A stretch of DNA of 57,641 bases from Xenorhabdus szentirmaii DSM 16338 (GCF_002632585.1 NZ_NIBV01000002.1:445726-503366); one strand, 5' to 3'; positions 46,634 through 56,772 are shown, numbered from the stretch's first letter. Notes: a model not told the origin generated them from the sequence alone. Numbers and translations: made by a program.

Positions 46634-47140
46634 TTATTGCTCAATATTTGCTTCGATAAACCATAAAAATTTGTCGAGATCACGAGATGCGGCAGTAAAC
46701 ATATCTGCGGTATCTTCATCTTCTGCATCAATAATTGCCTGACGAACGGCATTGGCAACGGTAGCATAACGTTCTGCCAACGCTTTTAAATGATCCTGTA
46801 CGCTATGAATTTCGGTTGGATAATTTTTCAGCATGGTATGCTGGTTCACTTCCTGAATAGTGCCGAGCGCTGTTCCACCTAGTTGAACCGCTCGCTCAGC
46901 GAATGTATCAAGGTGATCCGTGATCGCATCACGAAAGCCATCCAGCATTTCATGAATAGCAATAAAATTTCGGCCACGCATGTTCCAATGAGCTTGTTTA
47001 GTCATCATGGAAAGATCGATAAATTGGATAACCATATGATTCAACGCATCAATTGACCGTAGCTTAATACCATCATCAACATTGTTTCGGGTATAAATCA
47101 GACCAGATGATTGGGTTTTGACTAATTTTGCTGTATTCAT
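46634..47140 (-). CDS. dps: Dps, DNA-protecting ferritin-like protein
   Basis: Forms a 12-subunit shell that oxidises and stores iron with hydrogen peroxide and condenses DNA in stationary phase. 168 residues from the ATG at 47140, with GAGGA eight bases upstream; an ATG six bases earlier is too close to that site. The lysine-containing N-terminus STAKLVK-like TAKLVKT is kept for DNA binding, and the ferroxidase site is [20 protein letters not shown] with [10 protein letters not shown]. The neighbour rhtA is as in E. coli. Confidence 0.96.
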   Translation of the reverse strand: MNTAKLVKTQSSGLIYTRNNVDDGIKLRSIDALNHMVIQFIDLSMMTKQAHWNMRGRNFIAIHEMLDGFRDAITDHLDTFAERAVQLGGTALGTIQEVNQHTMLKNYPTEIHSVQDHLKALAERYATVANAVRQAIIDAEDEDTADMFTAASRDLDKFLWFIEANIEQ

Positions 47141-47171
47141 AATCATGTCCTCTTGTTTCCAAATAATGAGC

Positions 47172-47237
47172 TATACCCGATATTTTTCAATTTCTTGTCA
47201 CGGTTGGTGGGCGGCAATCCGAAATATATTGGGTATA
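47172..47237. repeat. palindromic element upstream of dps
   Basis: TATACCCGATATTTTT at the left and AAATATATTGGGTATA at the right: a 16-base inverted end pair with two mismatches. It starts about 30 bases before the dps start codon, so the dps promoter either overlaps it or lies beyond it. Confidence 0.7.
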
Positions 47238-47379
47238 TATCTTTTTAGATGAAATAAATTTAACTGACAACTTATCAGAGGTCATATTGATTGTTTCTAT
47301 CGTATTGATAGTCATGATATTGGACAGAGAATGCAGGGTTAATCCTGCATGGCAGAGAATTGATAAAAAATAACGATAT

Positions 47380-47410
47380 AAACCGGAGAATAAAGAAATT
47401 TCTCCGGTTT
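47380..47410 (-). terminator. rhtA terminator
   Basis: AAACCGGAGAA/TTCTCCGGTTT perfect 11-bp stem; on the minus strand it is followed by ATATCGTTATTTTTT. Confidence 0.85.
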
Positions 47411-47443
47411 ATACAATAAATATCTTTTTGGGAGGGGAATTAA

Positions 47444-48334
47444 TTATTCTATATTCTTTATTTTAGTTTTTCGTTTCATCGTAGATGTTGAACCTATAGA
47501 TGCACATATAATGCAGAAAAGGGCAACCCATTGAGTCAGCGTTAGATGTTCATTCAGGAAGATAATGCCTGAAAGTGCACCTAATGCGGGTTCAAGGCTC
47601 ATTAACGTCCCGAATGTCTTGGCTGGCAGGCGAGTCAGGGCGATCATTTCCAATGTATAAGGGAAAGCGGTAGACAAAATTGCGATCCCCAGTGCAACAG
47701 GCAGCAGTGAAGTATCAAATAGTAATTCAGGGCCAGTTTGCATTAATCCGATTGGAAAGAAGATAAAGGCAGCAATCAATGAACCAATGGAAACGGTTGC
47801 TGCGCCATAACCGGCTCCGGCACGTTGCCCGAAAATAATGTAAAGCGCCCAAAAGAAACCCGCTCCCAGCGCGCATAAAATACCAATGGGATCAAGTGTG
47901 CTGACACTGTCCCCCATTGGCAATAAGAAGCCCAATCCGGCTATGACCAAGGCGATCCAAAGAAAATCCACTGGGCGCCGGGAAGAAAACATGGCTACAG
48001 CCAAAGGTCCTGTAAATTCAAGGGCAACGGCAATACCGAGTGGAATGCGGGACAGGGAGACATAAAACAGATAATTCATTGCTCCAAGTGAAATACCATA
48101 GGCCAAAAGTGGAACAAGTGAATTTCGTTGAAATTTCAGGCGCCATGGTTTAAAAATGAGAAATAAAATTATTGTTCCTAATGCGAGTCTCAAGGCGGTG
48201 ACACCAGGCGCACCAATGACAGGAAAGACAGTTTTAGCCAGTGATGCACCAGCCTGAATTGATGTCATTGACAGTAATAATAAAACCACGGGAAGCAGTG
48301 GAAAAGCACCTGCCCGATGTTTGGAAAGAGACAT
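47444..48334 (-). CDS. rhtA: RhtA, threonine/homoserine exporter
   Basis: DMT-superfamily efflux protein of 296 residues with ten hydrophobic segments in two EamA halves. The stretches MTSIQAGASLAKTVFP, GVTALRLALG, LGIAVALEFTGPLAVA and FGTLMSLEPALGALSG match E. coli RhtA. In E. coli it also lies next to dps, which supports the assignment. Basic tail KRKTKIKN at the C-terminus. Confidence 0.93.
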   Translation of the reverse strand: MSLSKHRAGAFPLLPVVLLLLSMTSIQAGASLAKTVFPVIGAPGVTALRLALGTIILFLIFKPWRLKFQRNSLVPLLAYGISLGAMNYLFYVSLSRIPLGIAVALEFTGPLAVAMFSSRRPVDFLWIALVIAGLGFLLPMGDSVSTLDPIGILCALGAGFFWALYIIFGQRAGAGYGAATVSIGSLIAAFIFFPIGLMQTGPELLFDTSLLPVALGIAILSTAFPYTLEMIALTRLPAKTFGTLMSLEPALGALSGIIFLNEHLTLTQWVALFCIICASIGSTSTMKRKTKIKNIE

Positions 48335-48472
48335 TTACAGAAACCTCAGTTTACAACGTGTAATTTAAGTGCGTCATCTTCGCAGTGAAACAGATATAAC
48401 TCAACTGTATTATCAATTGTGTGCTTATTCGGCTGACCTATAATCAAAAATTAAAAACAACCTCGGAGTTTA

Positions 48473-49090
48473 ATGATGAAAGAGATGACAATAAAAAATT
48501 CCTTACCTAAAAACAGTGACATAAAGAGCATCGCAGTTTATTGCGGCTCCAGTCTGGGTGTTTCGGAAATCTACAAAGAAAGTGCGGTATTTTTTGCCAA
48601 TGAATTGGTTAAACGTGACATTACGTTAATTTATGGAGGGGCCAGCGTGGGGATTATGGGAACGGTGGCGGATACTGTTTTACAGGCTGGCGGGAAAGCG
48701 ATTGGCGTGATCCCAACCTTGTTGGAAGAACGTGAAATTTCCCATAAGCATTTATCTGAACTGCATGTAGTAGAAACCATGCATCAGCGCAAAAGTAAAA
48801 TGATCGAGTTGGCAGACGGCTTTGTTGCCCTGCCGGGGGGCTTTGGTACATTGGAAGAATTCAGTGAGGTTTTTACTTGGAGTATGATTGGATTAAACAG
48901 TAAGCCTTGCGGCATTCTTAATATAAACCGGTTTTATGACCCTTTGATTTCAATGATTGATAAAATGGCGGATGAGCAATTTTTACAGGAAAAATACCGT
49001 AATATGGCCATTGTTGAGCAAGATCCGGGTTTATTGCTTGACCGCTTTAATGATTATAAAGTTCCTTCGATTAAAACTTACGGGAAATAA
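48473..49090 (+). CDS. LOG-family protein (nucleoside 5'-monophosphate phosphoribohydrolase type)
   Basis: Rossmann-fold protein of 205 residues of the TIGR00730/LOG family. The family motif PGGFGTLEE (about residues 122-130) and the preceding MHQRKSKMIELADGFVAL, plus the N-terminal VYCGSSLG and YGGASVGIMG, are all present. Characterised members release adenine (or cytokinin bases in plants and their associates) from the 5'-monophosphate. Three ATGs (codons 1, 2 and 5) are available; CGGAG precedes the first. It is divergent from rhtA. Confidence 0.88.
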   Translation: MMKEMTIKNSLPKNSDIKSIAVYCGSSLGVSEIYKESAVFFANELVKRDITLIYGGASVGIMGTVADTVLQAGGKAIGVIPTLLEEREISHKHLSELHVVETMHQRKSKMIELADGFVALPGGFGTLEEFSEVFTWSMIGLNSKPCGILNINRFYDPLISMIDKMADEQFLQEKYRNMAIVEQDPGLLLDRFNDYKVPSIKTYGK

Positions 49091-49518
49091 AAGTTAACTT
49101 CCGTAAAATAAAATGGAAAAAGCCTAAAATGGGGAAAGGGAGAATAAGAGTAAGACGCTATTTTTGTATTTTAAAATTAATTATCACCAGCGTATTGACT
49201 GCCCCAAATGATAATATCATGATCCCGAATTCCAACGGATTTTTAAGATAGCAATGCGGTGGCAAGGGAATGCTGAATTCGTCCGGAGCTGATTAATCTA
49301 CAAAAGTATCGTTAGCGATACAGTCTCTTTTCCTATTTTATAGTCATCACTGTTTTGACTTTTAAATTTTATTATTATTCAATTGATTACCTGAGTTTCC
49401 CTCTTCTTTTGGAGAGGGGTGAGCGCATTCTGGCGATACTTTTTTCTCGTTGTGGCATAATGCGCGGCTGTCGATTTTCAAATTCCCTTTTTATTCACTC
49501 ACTTTAAGAGCAAAAGTT
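49091..49518. other. AT-rich intergenic stretch before ybiT
   Basis: About 430 bases with no credible gene. A small perfect hairpin GTATCG-TTAG-CGATAC is at 49306-49321. The ybiT coding frame stays open upstream to 49450, but the homologous start is at 49519. Confidence 0.4.
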
Positions 49519-51114
49519 GTGTTAAGTACAAACAACATCACCATGCAGTTTGGCAGTAAGCCACTGTTTGAAAATATTTCTGTCAAATTCGGCAATGGAA
49601 ACCGTTATGGTTTGATTGGTGCGAATGGGGCAGGTAAATCTACTTTCATGAAAATCCTGGGCGGAGATTTAACGCCAACGTCCGGTAATGTCAGTCTTGA
49701 TCCTAATGAGCGTTTGGGTAAATTACGTCAGGATCAGTTTGCTTTCGAAGAGTATACCGTGCTGGATACCGTCATCATGGGTCATACCGAACTGTGGGAA
49801 GTTAAGCAGGAACGTGACCGTATTTATGCCATGGCGGAAATGAGTGAAGAAGACGGCTATCGTGTGGCTGATCTGGAAGTCGCTTATGGTGAGATGGATG
49901 GCTACAGTGCGGAAGCCCGTGCCGGTGAACTGCTGTTGGGCGTGGGTATTCCCGTCGATTTACATTACGGCCTGATGAGTGCTGTGGCTCCGGGCTGGAA
50001 ATTGCGCGTATTGCTGGCGCAGGCGCTGTTTTCAAATCCTGATGTTTTGCTGCTTGATGAGCCGACCAACAACTTGGATATTGATACTATCCGCTGGTTG
50101 GAACAAGTGCTCAATGATCGTGACAGCACTATGATCATCATTTCCCATGACCGTCATTTCCTCAATACCGTATGTACTCATATGGCTGACTTGGATTATG
50201 GCGCATTGCGTCTGTTCCCCGGCAATTATGATGAATATATGGTTGCTGCAACGCAAGCCCGTGAACGCCTGATGGCGGACAATGCGAAGAAGAAAGCCCA
50301 GATTGCCGAATTGCAATCATTTGTCAGCCGTTTCAGCGCGAATGCTTCTAAATCTAAACAGGCGACTTCCCGTGCTCGTCAAATTGATAAGATCCAACTG
50401 GAAGAAGTGAAAGCCTCCAGCCGCCAGAATCCGTATATCCGTTTTGAGCAGGATAAGAAGCTGTTCCGTAATGCATTGGAATTGGAAAGCTTAACCAAAG
50501 GCTACGATAACGGGCCATTGTTCAAGGGCCTCAATCTGCTGATGGAAGTCGGTGAGAAGATGGCCGTGATTGGTGAAAACGGTATCGGTAAAACGACATT
50601 ACTGAAAACGCTGGTTGGTGAAGAAGCACCGAATAGTGGTACGGTTAAATGGTCTGAAAACAGCATCATCGGCTATTATGCGCAGGATCACGCGAGTGAT
50701 TTTGATTGCGATATGACCGTCTTCGAATGGATGAGCCAATGGAAGCGTGAAGGTGATGATGAGCAGGCAGTACGCGGTATTTTGGGGCGCCTGCTGTTTG
50801 GTCAGGATGATATCAAGAAGAAAGTTGGTGTACTTTCAGGTGGTGAACAAGGCCGGATGTTGTTTGGCAAGTTGATGATGCACAAGCCTAACATTCTGGT
50901 GATGGATGAGCCTACCAACCACTTGGACATGGAATCCATCGAATCGTTGAACCTTGCGCTGGAGCTTTACGAAGGAACACTGATTTTCGTTTCCCATGAC
51001 CGTGCATTCGTAGGTTCATTGGCCAGCCGGATTCTGGAAATTAAATCTGATAGGGTGGTTGATTTTAAAGGGACGTATGATGAGTACCTGATAAGTCAGG
51101 GTATTGCTGAATAA
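49519..51114 (+). CDS. ybiT: YbiT, ABC-F ribosome-associated ATPase
   Basis: 531-residue ABC-F protein acting on the ribosome. Domain 1 has Walker [10 protein letters not shown] and Walker [13 protein letters not shown]; a charged linker (about residues 245-300, [16 protein letters not shown]) reaches toward the tRNA site; domain 2 has GENGIGKTT, signature [10 protein letters not shown] and [12 protein letters not shown]. The start is GTG at 49519, giving (M)[19 protein letters not shown] as in E. coli. The ribosome site is weak. Domain-2 switch histidine is in FVSHDRAF. Confidence 0.95.
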   Translation: MLSTNNITMQFGSKPLFENISVKFGNGNRYGLIGANGAGKSTFMKILGGDLTPTSGNVSLDPNERLGKLRQDQFAFEEYTVLDTVIMGHTELWEVKQERDRIYAMAEMSEEDGYRVADLEVAYGEMDGYSAEARAGELLLGVGIPVDLHYGLMSAVAPGWKLRVLLAQALFSNPDVLLLDEPTNNLDIDTIRWLEQVLNDRDSTMIIISHDRHFLNTVCTHMADLDYGALRLFPGNYDEYMVAATQARERLMADNAKKKAQIAELQSFVSRFSANASKSKQATSRARQIDKIQLEEVKASSRQNPYIRFEQDKKLFRNALELESLTKGYDNGPLFKGLNLLMEVGEKMAVIGENGIGKTTLLKTLVGEEAPNSGTVKWSENSIIGYYAQDHASDFDCDMTVFEWMSQWKREGDDEQAVRGILGRLLFGQDDIKKKVGVLSGGEQGRMLFGKLMMHKPNILVMDEPTNHLDMESIESLNLALELYEGTLIFVSHDRAFVGSLASRILEIKSDRVVDFKGTYDEYLISQGIAE

Positions 51115-51131
51115 TTCCGCTCTCACGGCGG

Positions 51132-51156
51132 TAGCCCCGTAAAACGAACGGGGCTA
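51132..51156. terminator. terminator between convergent ybiT and moeB
   Basis: TAGCCCCGT/ACGGGGCTA perfect 9-bp stem with loop AAAACGA, placed between the two stop codons. Confidence 0.75.
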
Positions 51157-51159
51157 TGA

Positions 51160-51915
51160 TTATTGTTCCTGACAGACTTCACATTGCGGATCTTTGGGAA
51201 GCTTTATTTCACGGAATTGCATTGTCATTGCATCAAACAGCATTACCCTGCCACAATTCGCCTGCCCATATTGAGTCAATAACTTAATGGCTTCCATTGC
51301 CTGTAAAGAACCGATGGTTCCTACCAATGGCGCCATAACACCTGTTTCAACACAAGTCAGGCTGTTTTCACCAAATAATCGGCTAAGGCAGCGATAACAA
51401 GGCTCTTTGGGCTGATAAGTGAAAGCAGACAGTTGGCCTTCCATACGAATGGCTGCACCTGAAACCAAGGGAATTTTATGCCTGTAACACACTCGGTTAA
51501 GTTGCTCACGGATAGCTACGTTATCCGTACAGTCCAACACGATATCATGTTGGCAAATTAACTTATCCAAAGCAGGCTCATCCAATAATGCCTCAATGGG
51601 CCGGATAGTGACATGCGGGTTTATCTCCCGCAATGTCAGTGCCGCTGAGTGGACTTTGGGCATACCAATGCGTTCATCGCGATGCAGGATCTGCCGTTGC
51701 AGATTGGAGAGAGAAACAGTATCGAAGTCTAAGAGGCTGATGTTTCCGACTCCCGCTGCCGCAAGGTATTGGGAAGCAGAACAACCAAGCCCTCCCGCAC
51801 CCACGATGAGTACGCTGGCGGATTTCAGCTTTTCCTGCCCGTCGAAATCGAAACCCCGTAAGATAATTTGCCGGTTATAACGCAAGGTTTCTTCATCGGA
51901 GAGTTCGGTCGTCAT
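51160..51915 (-). CDS. moeB: MoeB, molybdopterin-synthase adenylyltransferase
   Basis: E1-like enzyme that adenylates the C-terminal glycine of MoaD. 251 residues; nucleotide site GAGGLGCSASQYLAAAG, arginine finger region RQILHRDERIG, and two CxxC zinc pairs (CYRC, and CEVC near the C-terminus). Twelve bases after moeA, forming a moeAB operon as in E. coli. Confidence 0.96.
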   Translation of the reverse strand: MTTELSDEETLRYNRQIILRGFDFDGQEKLKSASVLIVGAGGLGCSASQYLAAAGVGNISLLDFDTVSLSNLQRQILHRDERIGMPKVHSAALTLREINPHVTIRPIEALLDEPALDKLICQHDIVLDCTDNVAIREQLNRVCYRHKIPLVSGAAIRMEGQLSAFTYQPKEPCYRCLSRLFGENSLTCVETGVMAPLVGTIGSLQAMEAIKLLTQYGQANCGRVMLFDAMTMQFREIKLPKDPQCEVCQEQ

Positions 51916-51927
51916 GATTTCATTATC

Positions 51928-53169
51928 TTATTGGTTTTTGAGTAAATGATTGAAAAATTCAATGTGTACGGTTTCTCCCGCAGCGACATGCCCGCGCTCC
52001 TGTTCCAGAACAATAAAGCAGTTACCGAGACTGTAAGAACTGAAAATATGGGAGCCTTGATGCCCTGTCGTGCTCACTTCTAATTCTCCGTCTTTATTGA
52101 TGACAGCAATGCCTCGCTGGAAATCTATTCTGCCGGGAGATTTTTTCAGTGGCGTCGTTGTCCTGGCGGTCAGACGCATGGGCGGTTGCCAGGCGGTAAA
52201 ACCGGATAGCCGGGCAATGAACGGTTGTACCAATTGGTAAAATGTCAGTACGGCAGAAACAGGATTGCCGGGCAAACCACAGAACCATGCATTTTCCAGT
52301 TTGCCAAACGCAAAAGGTTTTCCTGGTTTGATGGCCAGTTTCCAAAAGCTGATTTTTCCCACTTCCTCTAAAATTTGCTTGGTATAATCGGCTTCCCCTA
52401 CCGAAACGCCGCCGCTGCTGATGACTAAATCTGCTTGTTTATCCGCATCAATAAACGCTTGGCGCAAAGCCGTTGGATCATCGCGAATCACACCAAGATC
52501 AATCACCTCACAATCCAGTTTTTCCAGCATTAAACGAATCGCAAAACGATTAGTATCGTAAATTTGGCCCGCCTGTAGTGGCTCGCCAACAGCTTGCAAT
52601 TCGTCACCAGTAGAAAAAATAGCCACTTTCAGTTTGCGAACAACATCGACTTTCGCAATGCCCAGTGAAGCAATCTGCGGTAAGTGCGCAGTGGAGAGTT
52701 TGGTGCCTTTGGGAAATACCTTCGCATTTTGCATGATATCTTCGCCAATGGTGCGAATGTTTTGCCCCTGTTTAACGGGATGGGTAAAGTAAATTCCCGT
52801 TTCAGTGACTTCAGCCTGCTCCTGCATCACAACAGCATCAGTACCGAAAGGAGTGGGGGCGCCGGTCATGATGCGAATACAATTGCCCTTTGGCCATTCT
52901 TCCTGAAATGGTGCACCTGCAAGTGCTTTGCCGGCCATTGGCAATGTTTGGTTTTCATTGAGATCCGCAAGGCGAATGGCATAACCATCCATGGCTGAAT
53001 TATCAAAAGGGGGAACGTTTATGGGAGAGATGATATCGGTAGCGGTGATGCGGCCGGTTGCTTCATTAAGATGAATGGTTTCTGTGGCTATCAGAGGTGA
53101 GGCTTGAGCCAGTAATTTTTCTAGTGCGTCTTCAAGTGAGATTAAGCCAGAAATATGACAGTGATCCAT
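51928..53169 (-). CDS. moeA: MoeA, molybdopterin molybdenumtransferase
   Basis: Inserts molybdenum into adenylated molybdopterin. 413 residues from the ATG at 53169, which follows GGGAGTTACTC and gives the E. coli-like start with [12 protein letters not shown]. Hallmarks: [41 protein letters not shown] and FGLPGNP-like [12 protein letters not shown]. The frame remains open upstream to 53346 through a 15-bp minisatellite, which would add 59 residues of LP-rich repeats; I consider that untranslated or accidental. Confidence 0.95.
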   Translation of the reverse strand: MDHCHISGLISLEDALEKLLAQASPLIATETIHLNEATGRITATDIISPINVPPFDNSAMDGYAIRLADLNENQTLPMAGKALAGAPFQEEWPKGNCIRIMTGAPTPFGTDAVVMQEQAEVTETGIYFTHPVKQGQNIRTIGEDIMQNAKVFPKGTKLSTAHLPQIASLGIAKVDVVRKLKVAIFSTGDELQAVGEPLQAGQIYDTNRFAIRLMLEKLDCEVIDLGVIRDDPTALRQAFIDADKQADLVISSGGVSVGEADYTKQILEEVGKISFWKLAIKPGKPFAFGKLENAWFCGLPGNPVSAVLTFYQLVQPFIARLSGFTAWQPPMRLTARTTTPLKKSPGRIDFQRGIAVINKDGELEVSTTGHQGSHIFSSYSLGNCFIVLEQERGHVAAGETVHIEFFNHLLKNQ

Positions 53170-53251
53170 GAGTAACTCCCTATAGGCTGCGATTGCGAAT
53201 AGCAACAATGGCAGACAATTATTTTCTTGTGCCACAGTTAATTTTTTTGTG

Positions 53252-53341
53252 GGTAACAGTGTTATTGGTAACAATGTTGTCGGCAACGGTACCGTAGGTA
53301 ACGATATTGCAGGTAACGGTGTTATAGGTAACTGTATTGCA
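53252..53341. repeat. 15-bp minisatellite upstream of moeA (6 units)
   Basis: Six tandem units from GGTAACAGTGTTATT at 53252 to GGTAACTGTATTGCA ending 53341, with a partial seventh. Consensus GGTAACNNTRTTRYA. The units differ by several bases, so the array is not recent. Both strands stay open through it because the period is a multiple of three. Confidence 0.9.
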
Positions 53342-53476
53342 GGCATTATGGCAAAGATTGCTTTGGTGGGAAATGGCGGAAATTGGCTGTTAATAAAAGA
53401 TGTATATTATATTCATGATTTGTTATAAAGGACTTACTCCAAACAAACTATCTGATTTCACTACTATTTAATCACT

Positions 53477-54658
53477 ATGAGCAATCAAAACATCACACCT
53501 CATGAACGCAATTATCAGGCGTTTCAGATTGCACTAAGCGGTTTCCTCGCTTTAGTTGTTGCAATGGGAATAGGGCGTTTCACATTTACTCCACAAGTGC
53601 CGCTAATGATTGATGAATCCCAACTGACATTGACGGGAGCCGGAATTGTTGCCGCATTTAACTACCTTGGCTATCTGGCGGGTTCTTATGATGCAATGCG
53701 CGCGCAGCGTTTTGTTGAATATCGCCTCTGGAGTGGCCTGTGGGGCGCGGTAATTATTACACTGCTTTCCGCATTGTTAGATGGGCCAATATTACACAGT
53801 ATTGCGCGTTTTTTTATTGGCTGGGCAAGTGGCTGGACATTAGTATTGGTGGCGGCATGGGCGAATGAAGAATTAGGAAAACTCAATCGCCCGGGATTGA
53901 GTGCCGCTGTTTTCTCCGGGCCGGGGATAGGGATTTTTGTCAGTGGCCTAGTGGCAGTTGGGGTTCAATCCTGGCAAATGAGCGCAGCCAGTGCATGGCT
54001 GTTATATGGCATTCTGGCATTGCTGCTCAGTATTTATGTGAGTCGTCATCTGCCTCGCCGCGGAGAACTGCACCGTCCGCAGGTTGCCATCCAGAAACTT
54101 TCACTGACTCCGGAAATCAAACGATTAGTATGGAGTTACAGTCTGGCTGGATTTGGCTATATTTTGCCTGCAACATTTTTGTCCCAGATGGCATCAGAGC
54201 GTTTTCCTGATAGCTTGTTTGCCCAATTTGTTTGGCCAATTTTTGGCGGAGCTTCTGTGATTGGTATTATATTGGGCATTTTGATGCGAAATGTCTCCAC
54301 GGCAAAAATCCGTTTGGCTGTTGTACTGTGGCTTCAGGCATTGGGTATTCTGCTTGCTGAAATATTGCCGGGCATCAGCGGGTTGATGATGGGGGCATTG
54401 TTGGTCGGAGGCGGATTTATGTGTGCTGTGCAGTTGGCCTTGCAATATGGGCGTGAATTGGCACCCAACCATGCGCGTTATATGGCGGGATTGCTTACCA
54501 CCGGTTATGCATTGGGGCAGTTGGCCGGGCCGATGTTGTCAGCGATTTCGACATGGCTGACCAACAGGCTGGAACCTTCCCTGTATATTGCATTTATTGG
54601 TTTGGTCATTGGCGGAGTACTGGTATTTTATCGTAATCCCCATCATGAACCATCTTAA
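53477..54658 (+). CDS. YbfB/YjiJ-family MFS transporter
   Basis: 393-residue inner-membrane protein with about 12 hydrophobic segments. It opens with ALSGFLALVVAMGIGRFTFTP, which is the signature of the YbfB/YjiJ branch of the major facilitator superfamily, and later has GFGYILPATFLSQMA. The substrate is unknown. No Shine-Dalgarno is evident before the ATG. It lies between moeA (divergent) and folE (same strand, 158 bases downstream). Confidence 0.85.
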   Translation: MSNQNITPHERNYQAFQIALSGFLALVVAMGIGRFTFTPQVPLMIDESQLTLTGAGIVAAFNYLGYLAGSYDAMRAQRFVEYRLWSGLWGAVIITLLSALLDGPILHSIARFFIGWASGWTLVLVAAWANEELGKLNRPGLSAAVFSGPGIGIFVSGLVAVGVQSWQMSAASAWLLYGILALLLSIYVSRHLPRRGELHRPQVAIQKLSLTPEIKRLVWSYSLAGFGYILPATFLSQMASERFPDSLFAQFVWPIFGGASVIGIILGILMRNVSTAKIRLAVVLWLQALGILLAEILPGISGLMMGALLVGGGFMCAVQLALQYGRELAPNHARYMAGLLTTGYALGQLAGPMLSAISTWLTNRLEPSLYIAFIGLVIGGVLVFYRNPHHEPS

Positions 54659-54816
54659 TTTGGTGCATTGGCGATGTGAAAGTATAGTTATCCGCAGATC
54701 CGCGATAAGCAAATACAGTGCAAATATTGTATGGTGTCACATCCATTGATATCTGCGTAGAATAAACATCTAGATTACCCGTTAATTAACGGAAAGTATG
54801 ACTCTTGGAGAAACTG

Positions 54817-55485
54817 ATGTCATCCCTAAGTACAGAAGCCGCGCTGGTGCATTCAGCACTGGTTGCCCGTGGCCTTGAAACCCCATTGCGTGAACAAACT
54901 CTGGAGCCGGAAGTGCGTAAGGTACGCATTGAGGAGCATATGACAGAAATTATGAAACTGTTAAATCTTGATTTGAGTGATGACAGTTTGGTGGATACAC
55001 CGAGTCGTATTGCAAAAATGTATGTGGATGAAATATTTTCAGGATTGGATTATAAAAATTTCCCGAAAATTACGCTGATCGAAAATAAAATGGAAGTTGA
55101 TGAAATGGTAACCGTACGTGATATTACGATGACCAGCACGTGTGAACACCATTTTGTCATCATTGATGGCAAAGCCACGGTTGCCTATATTCCTAAGGAT
55201 AAAGTGATTGGTTTGTCCAAAATTAACCGTATTGTTCAATTTTTTGCCCAGCGCCCACAAGTGCAGGAACGTTTGACACAGCAAATTCTGATTGCATTGC
55301 AAACGCTGCTTGGCACGAGCAACGTTGCGGTTTCCATTGATGCTGTTCACTATTGCGTGAAAGCACGGGGTATCCGCGATGCAACCAGCACAACGACAAC
55401 GACATCCTTGGGTGGCTTATTCAAGACCAGCCAGAATACACGACAGGAATTCCTGCGAGCCGTGCGCCATCTGCACCTATCATGA
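54817..55485 (+). CDS. folE: FolE, GTP cyclohydrolase I
   Basis: Opens GTP to dihydroneopterin triphosphate, the first step of folate synthesis. 222 residues from the ATG at 54817, with TTGGAG before it. Zinc ligands and active site are STCEHHF and [18 protein letters not shown] [20 protein letters not shown] is intact. The yeiB gene follows directly, as in E. coli. Confidence 0.96.
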   Translation: MSSLSTEAALVHSALVARGLETPLREQTLEPEVRKVRIEEHMTEIMKLLNLDLSDDSLVDTPSRIAKMYVDEIFSGLDYKNFPKITLIENKMEVDEMVTVRDITMTSTCEHHFVIIDGKATVAYIPKDKVIGLSKINRIVQFFAQRPQVQERLTQQILIALQTLLGTSNVAVSIDAVHYCVKARGIRDATSTTTTTSLGGLFKTSQNTRQEFLRAVRHLHLS

Positions 55486-55500
55486 TGAACTTTGATTATT

Positions 55501-56709
55501 ATGAAGCATAGTTGTAATGGTAATGGTTTTAACGGTAATAGTTTCAATGTTAATAGTTGTAATGGCGGCAGTTGTAGTGGTGTGATGCATCAGAGAATTG
55601 AAGTGCTTGATGGTGTGCGTGGTTTTGCCATTCTGGGAATATTAATGCTGAATATTTCTGGTTTTGCTTTGCCATATGCTGCTTATATGAATCTGTTTTA
55701 TAAGGATTTTGTTCCATTCCCTGATATTGTGACATGGTCTGTTCTGAATACCTTTACCCAAGGAAAATTTCTGTTTATTTTGACGCTGTTGTTCGGAGCA
55801 TCACTTGAGTTGCTCCGACAGAGAGGGCGTGAGTGGAATATTCCCAGATTATTAATTTTGGCTGCGATAGGGCTGTTGCATGGTATTTTGCTGTGGGATG
55901 GTGATATCTTGCTGTTTTATGGCATTATCGGCCTGTTGGCATGGCATTTTATCAACTCGCGGCGAAAACTGTTTGGTACAGCAATCACTTTTTATGTCTT
56001 TGGCGTGATGATGTTTTATCTTCTGGGACTGTTTCCGATAGAGGAAAATACTTCATTTTGGTTTCCAACGCCGGAAGATATTTTTCATGAAAGTTATTGG
56101 AAAACTCAGGGCGGATTATTGGCTATGGCGCATCGCATACGCCAAATCAGTGGCATGATCATTGTTTTGGCTGTGCAATATGGCTGGCAACTCATCGGAG
56201 CGATGCTCTTGGGGGCGATGTTACTGCGCAGTGGTTGGCTGAAGGGGGAATTTAGCGCCAGGCATTACCGTCTCTTGGCATTATGTTTTATCCCGGTTGG
56301 TTTGATCTTTCAGGGAATTGCTTTATCAATACAGTTTTTATCACCACACAGCTATTTCATGTTGTGGACTGTCCGATATACGATCACAGAATTGGCAACC
56401 CCATTGTTAGGATTGGCTTATATTGCCCTGATTTACGGTTTTTGGCCGGTCATTTCACGTTGGCGAGTCACGTTTTGGTTACAGCAGGTCGGGAAAATGG
56501 CATTGAGCAGCTATTTGCTACAAACCTTGATCTGTACCACACTTTTTTATCGTTTCGAATTATTTAATCAGTTTACTCGTTTGGAATTAATGGCGTTTGT
56601 TCCATTTATCTGGGCACTGAATATCTTGTTTGCTTGCTGGTGGTTAAAACGTTATTCACAAGGGCCAATGGAGCAACTGTGGCGTTATTTAACCGCAAAG
56701 TTGGTGTAA
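55501..56709 (+). CDS. yeiB: YeiB, DUF418 multi-pass membrane protein
   Basis: About 402 residues with ten or so hydrophobic segments. RIEVLDGVRGFAILGILMLN is the DUF418/acyltransferase-like start; GILLWDGDILLFYGIIG, YGWQLIGAMLLGAMLLRSG and YLLQTLICTTLFY follow as in E. coli YeiB. Function unknown. Three starts are possible: TTG 55492, ATG 55501, or ATG 55585, where the family homology begins; none has a good Shine-Dalgarno, so coupling to folE is likely. The first 28 residues from 55501 are the Asn/Gly/Ser/Cys repeat and are not found in E. coli. Confidence 0.88.
   Translation: MKHSCNGNGFNGNSFNVNSCNGGSCSGVMHQRIEVLDGVRGFAILGILMLNISGFALPYAAYMNLFYKDFVPFPDIVTWSVLNTFTQGKFLFILTLLFGASLELLRQRGREWNIPRLLILAAIGLLHGILLWDGDILLFYGIIGLLAWHFINSRRKLFGTAITFYVFGVMMFYLLGLFPIEENTSFWFPTPEDIFHESYWKTQGGLLAMAHRIRQISGMIIVLAVQYGWQLIGAMLLGAMLLRSGWLKGEFSARHYRLLALCFIPVGLIFQGIALSIQFLSPHSYFMLWTVRYTITELATPLLGLAYIALIYGFWPVISRWRVTFWLQQVGKMALSSYLLQTLICTTLFYRFELFNQFTRLELMAFVPFIWALNILFACWWLKRYSQGPMEQLWRYLTAKLV
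55511..55585 (+). repeat. 15-bp in-frame minisatellite at the yeiB start (5 units)
   Basis: Five tandem units of about GTTGTAATGGTAATA (55511-55585). In the yeiB frame they encode pentapeptides of the form S/G-C/F-N-x-N (SCNGN, GFNGN, SFNVN, SCNGG, SCSGV). Changes in copy number would keep the frame. Confidence 0.85.
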
Positions 56710-56745
56710 ACATGTAGTGATGAAATTTTAGTGATGAAATTTAAA

Positions 56746-56772
56746 AGCAGAGCCTGTTTAACAGGCTCTGCT
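56746..56772 (+). terminator. hairpin after yeiB
   Basis: AGCAGAGCCTG/CAGGCTCTGCT perfect 11-bp stem with loop TTTAA. No T-run. It may terminate folE-yeiB or belong to the left end of the insertion sequence. AGTGATGAAATTT is repeated in tandem just before it (about 56716-56742). Confidence 0.5.

Noticed and set aside
53252..53341. CRISPR array
   Set aside because: Units are only 15 bases in direct tandem with no spacers, so this is a minisatellite; the array at 55511-55585 is the same.
53170..53346. 59-residue N-terminal extension of MoeA
   Set aside because: The family start and a good ribosome site are at 53169; the extension is only a translated minisatellite. Kept as a finding, not as annotation.
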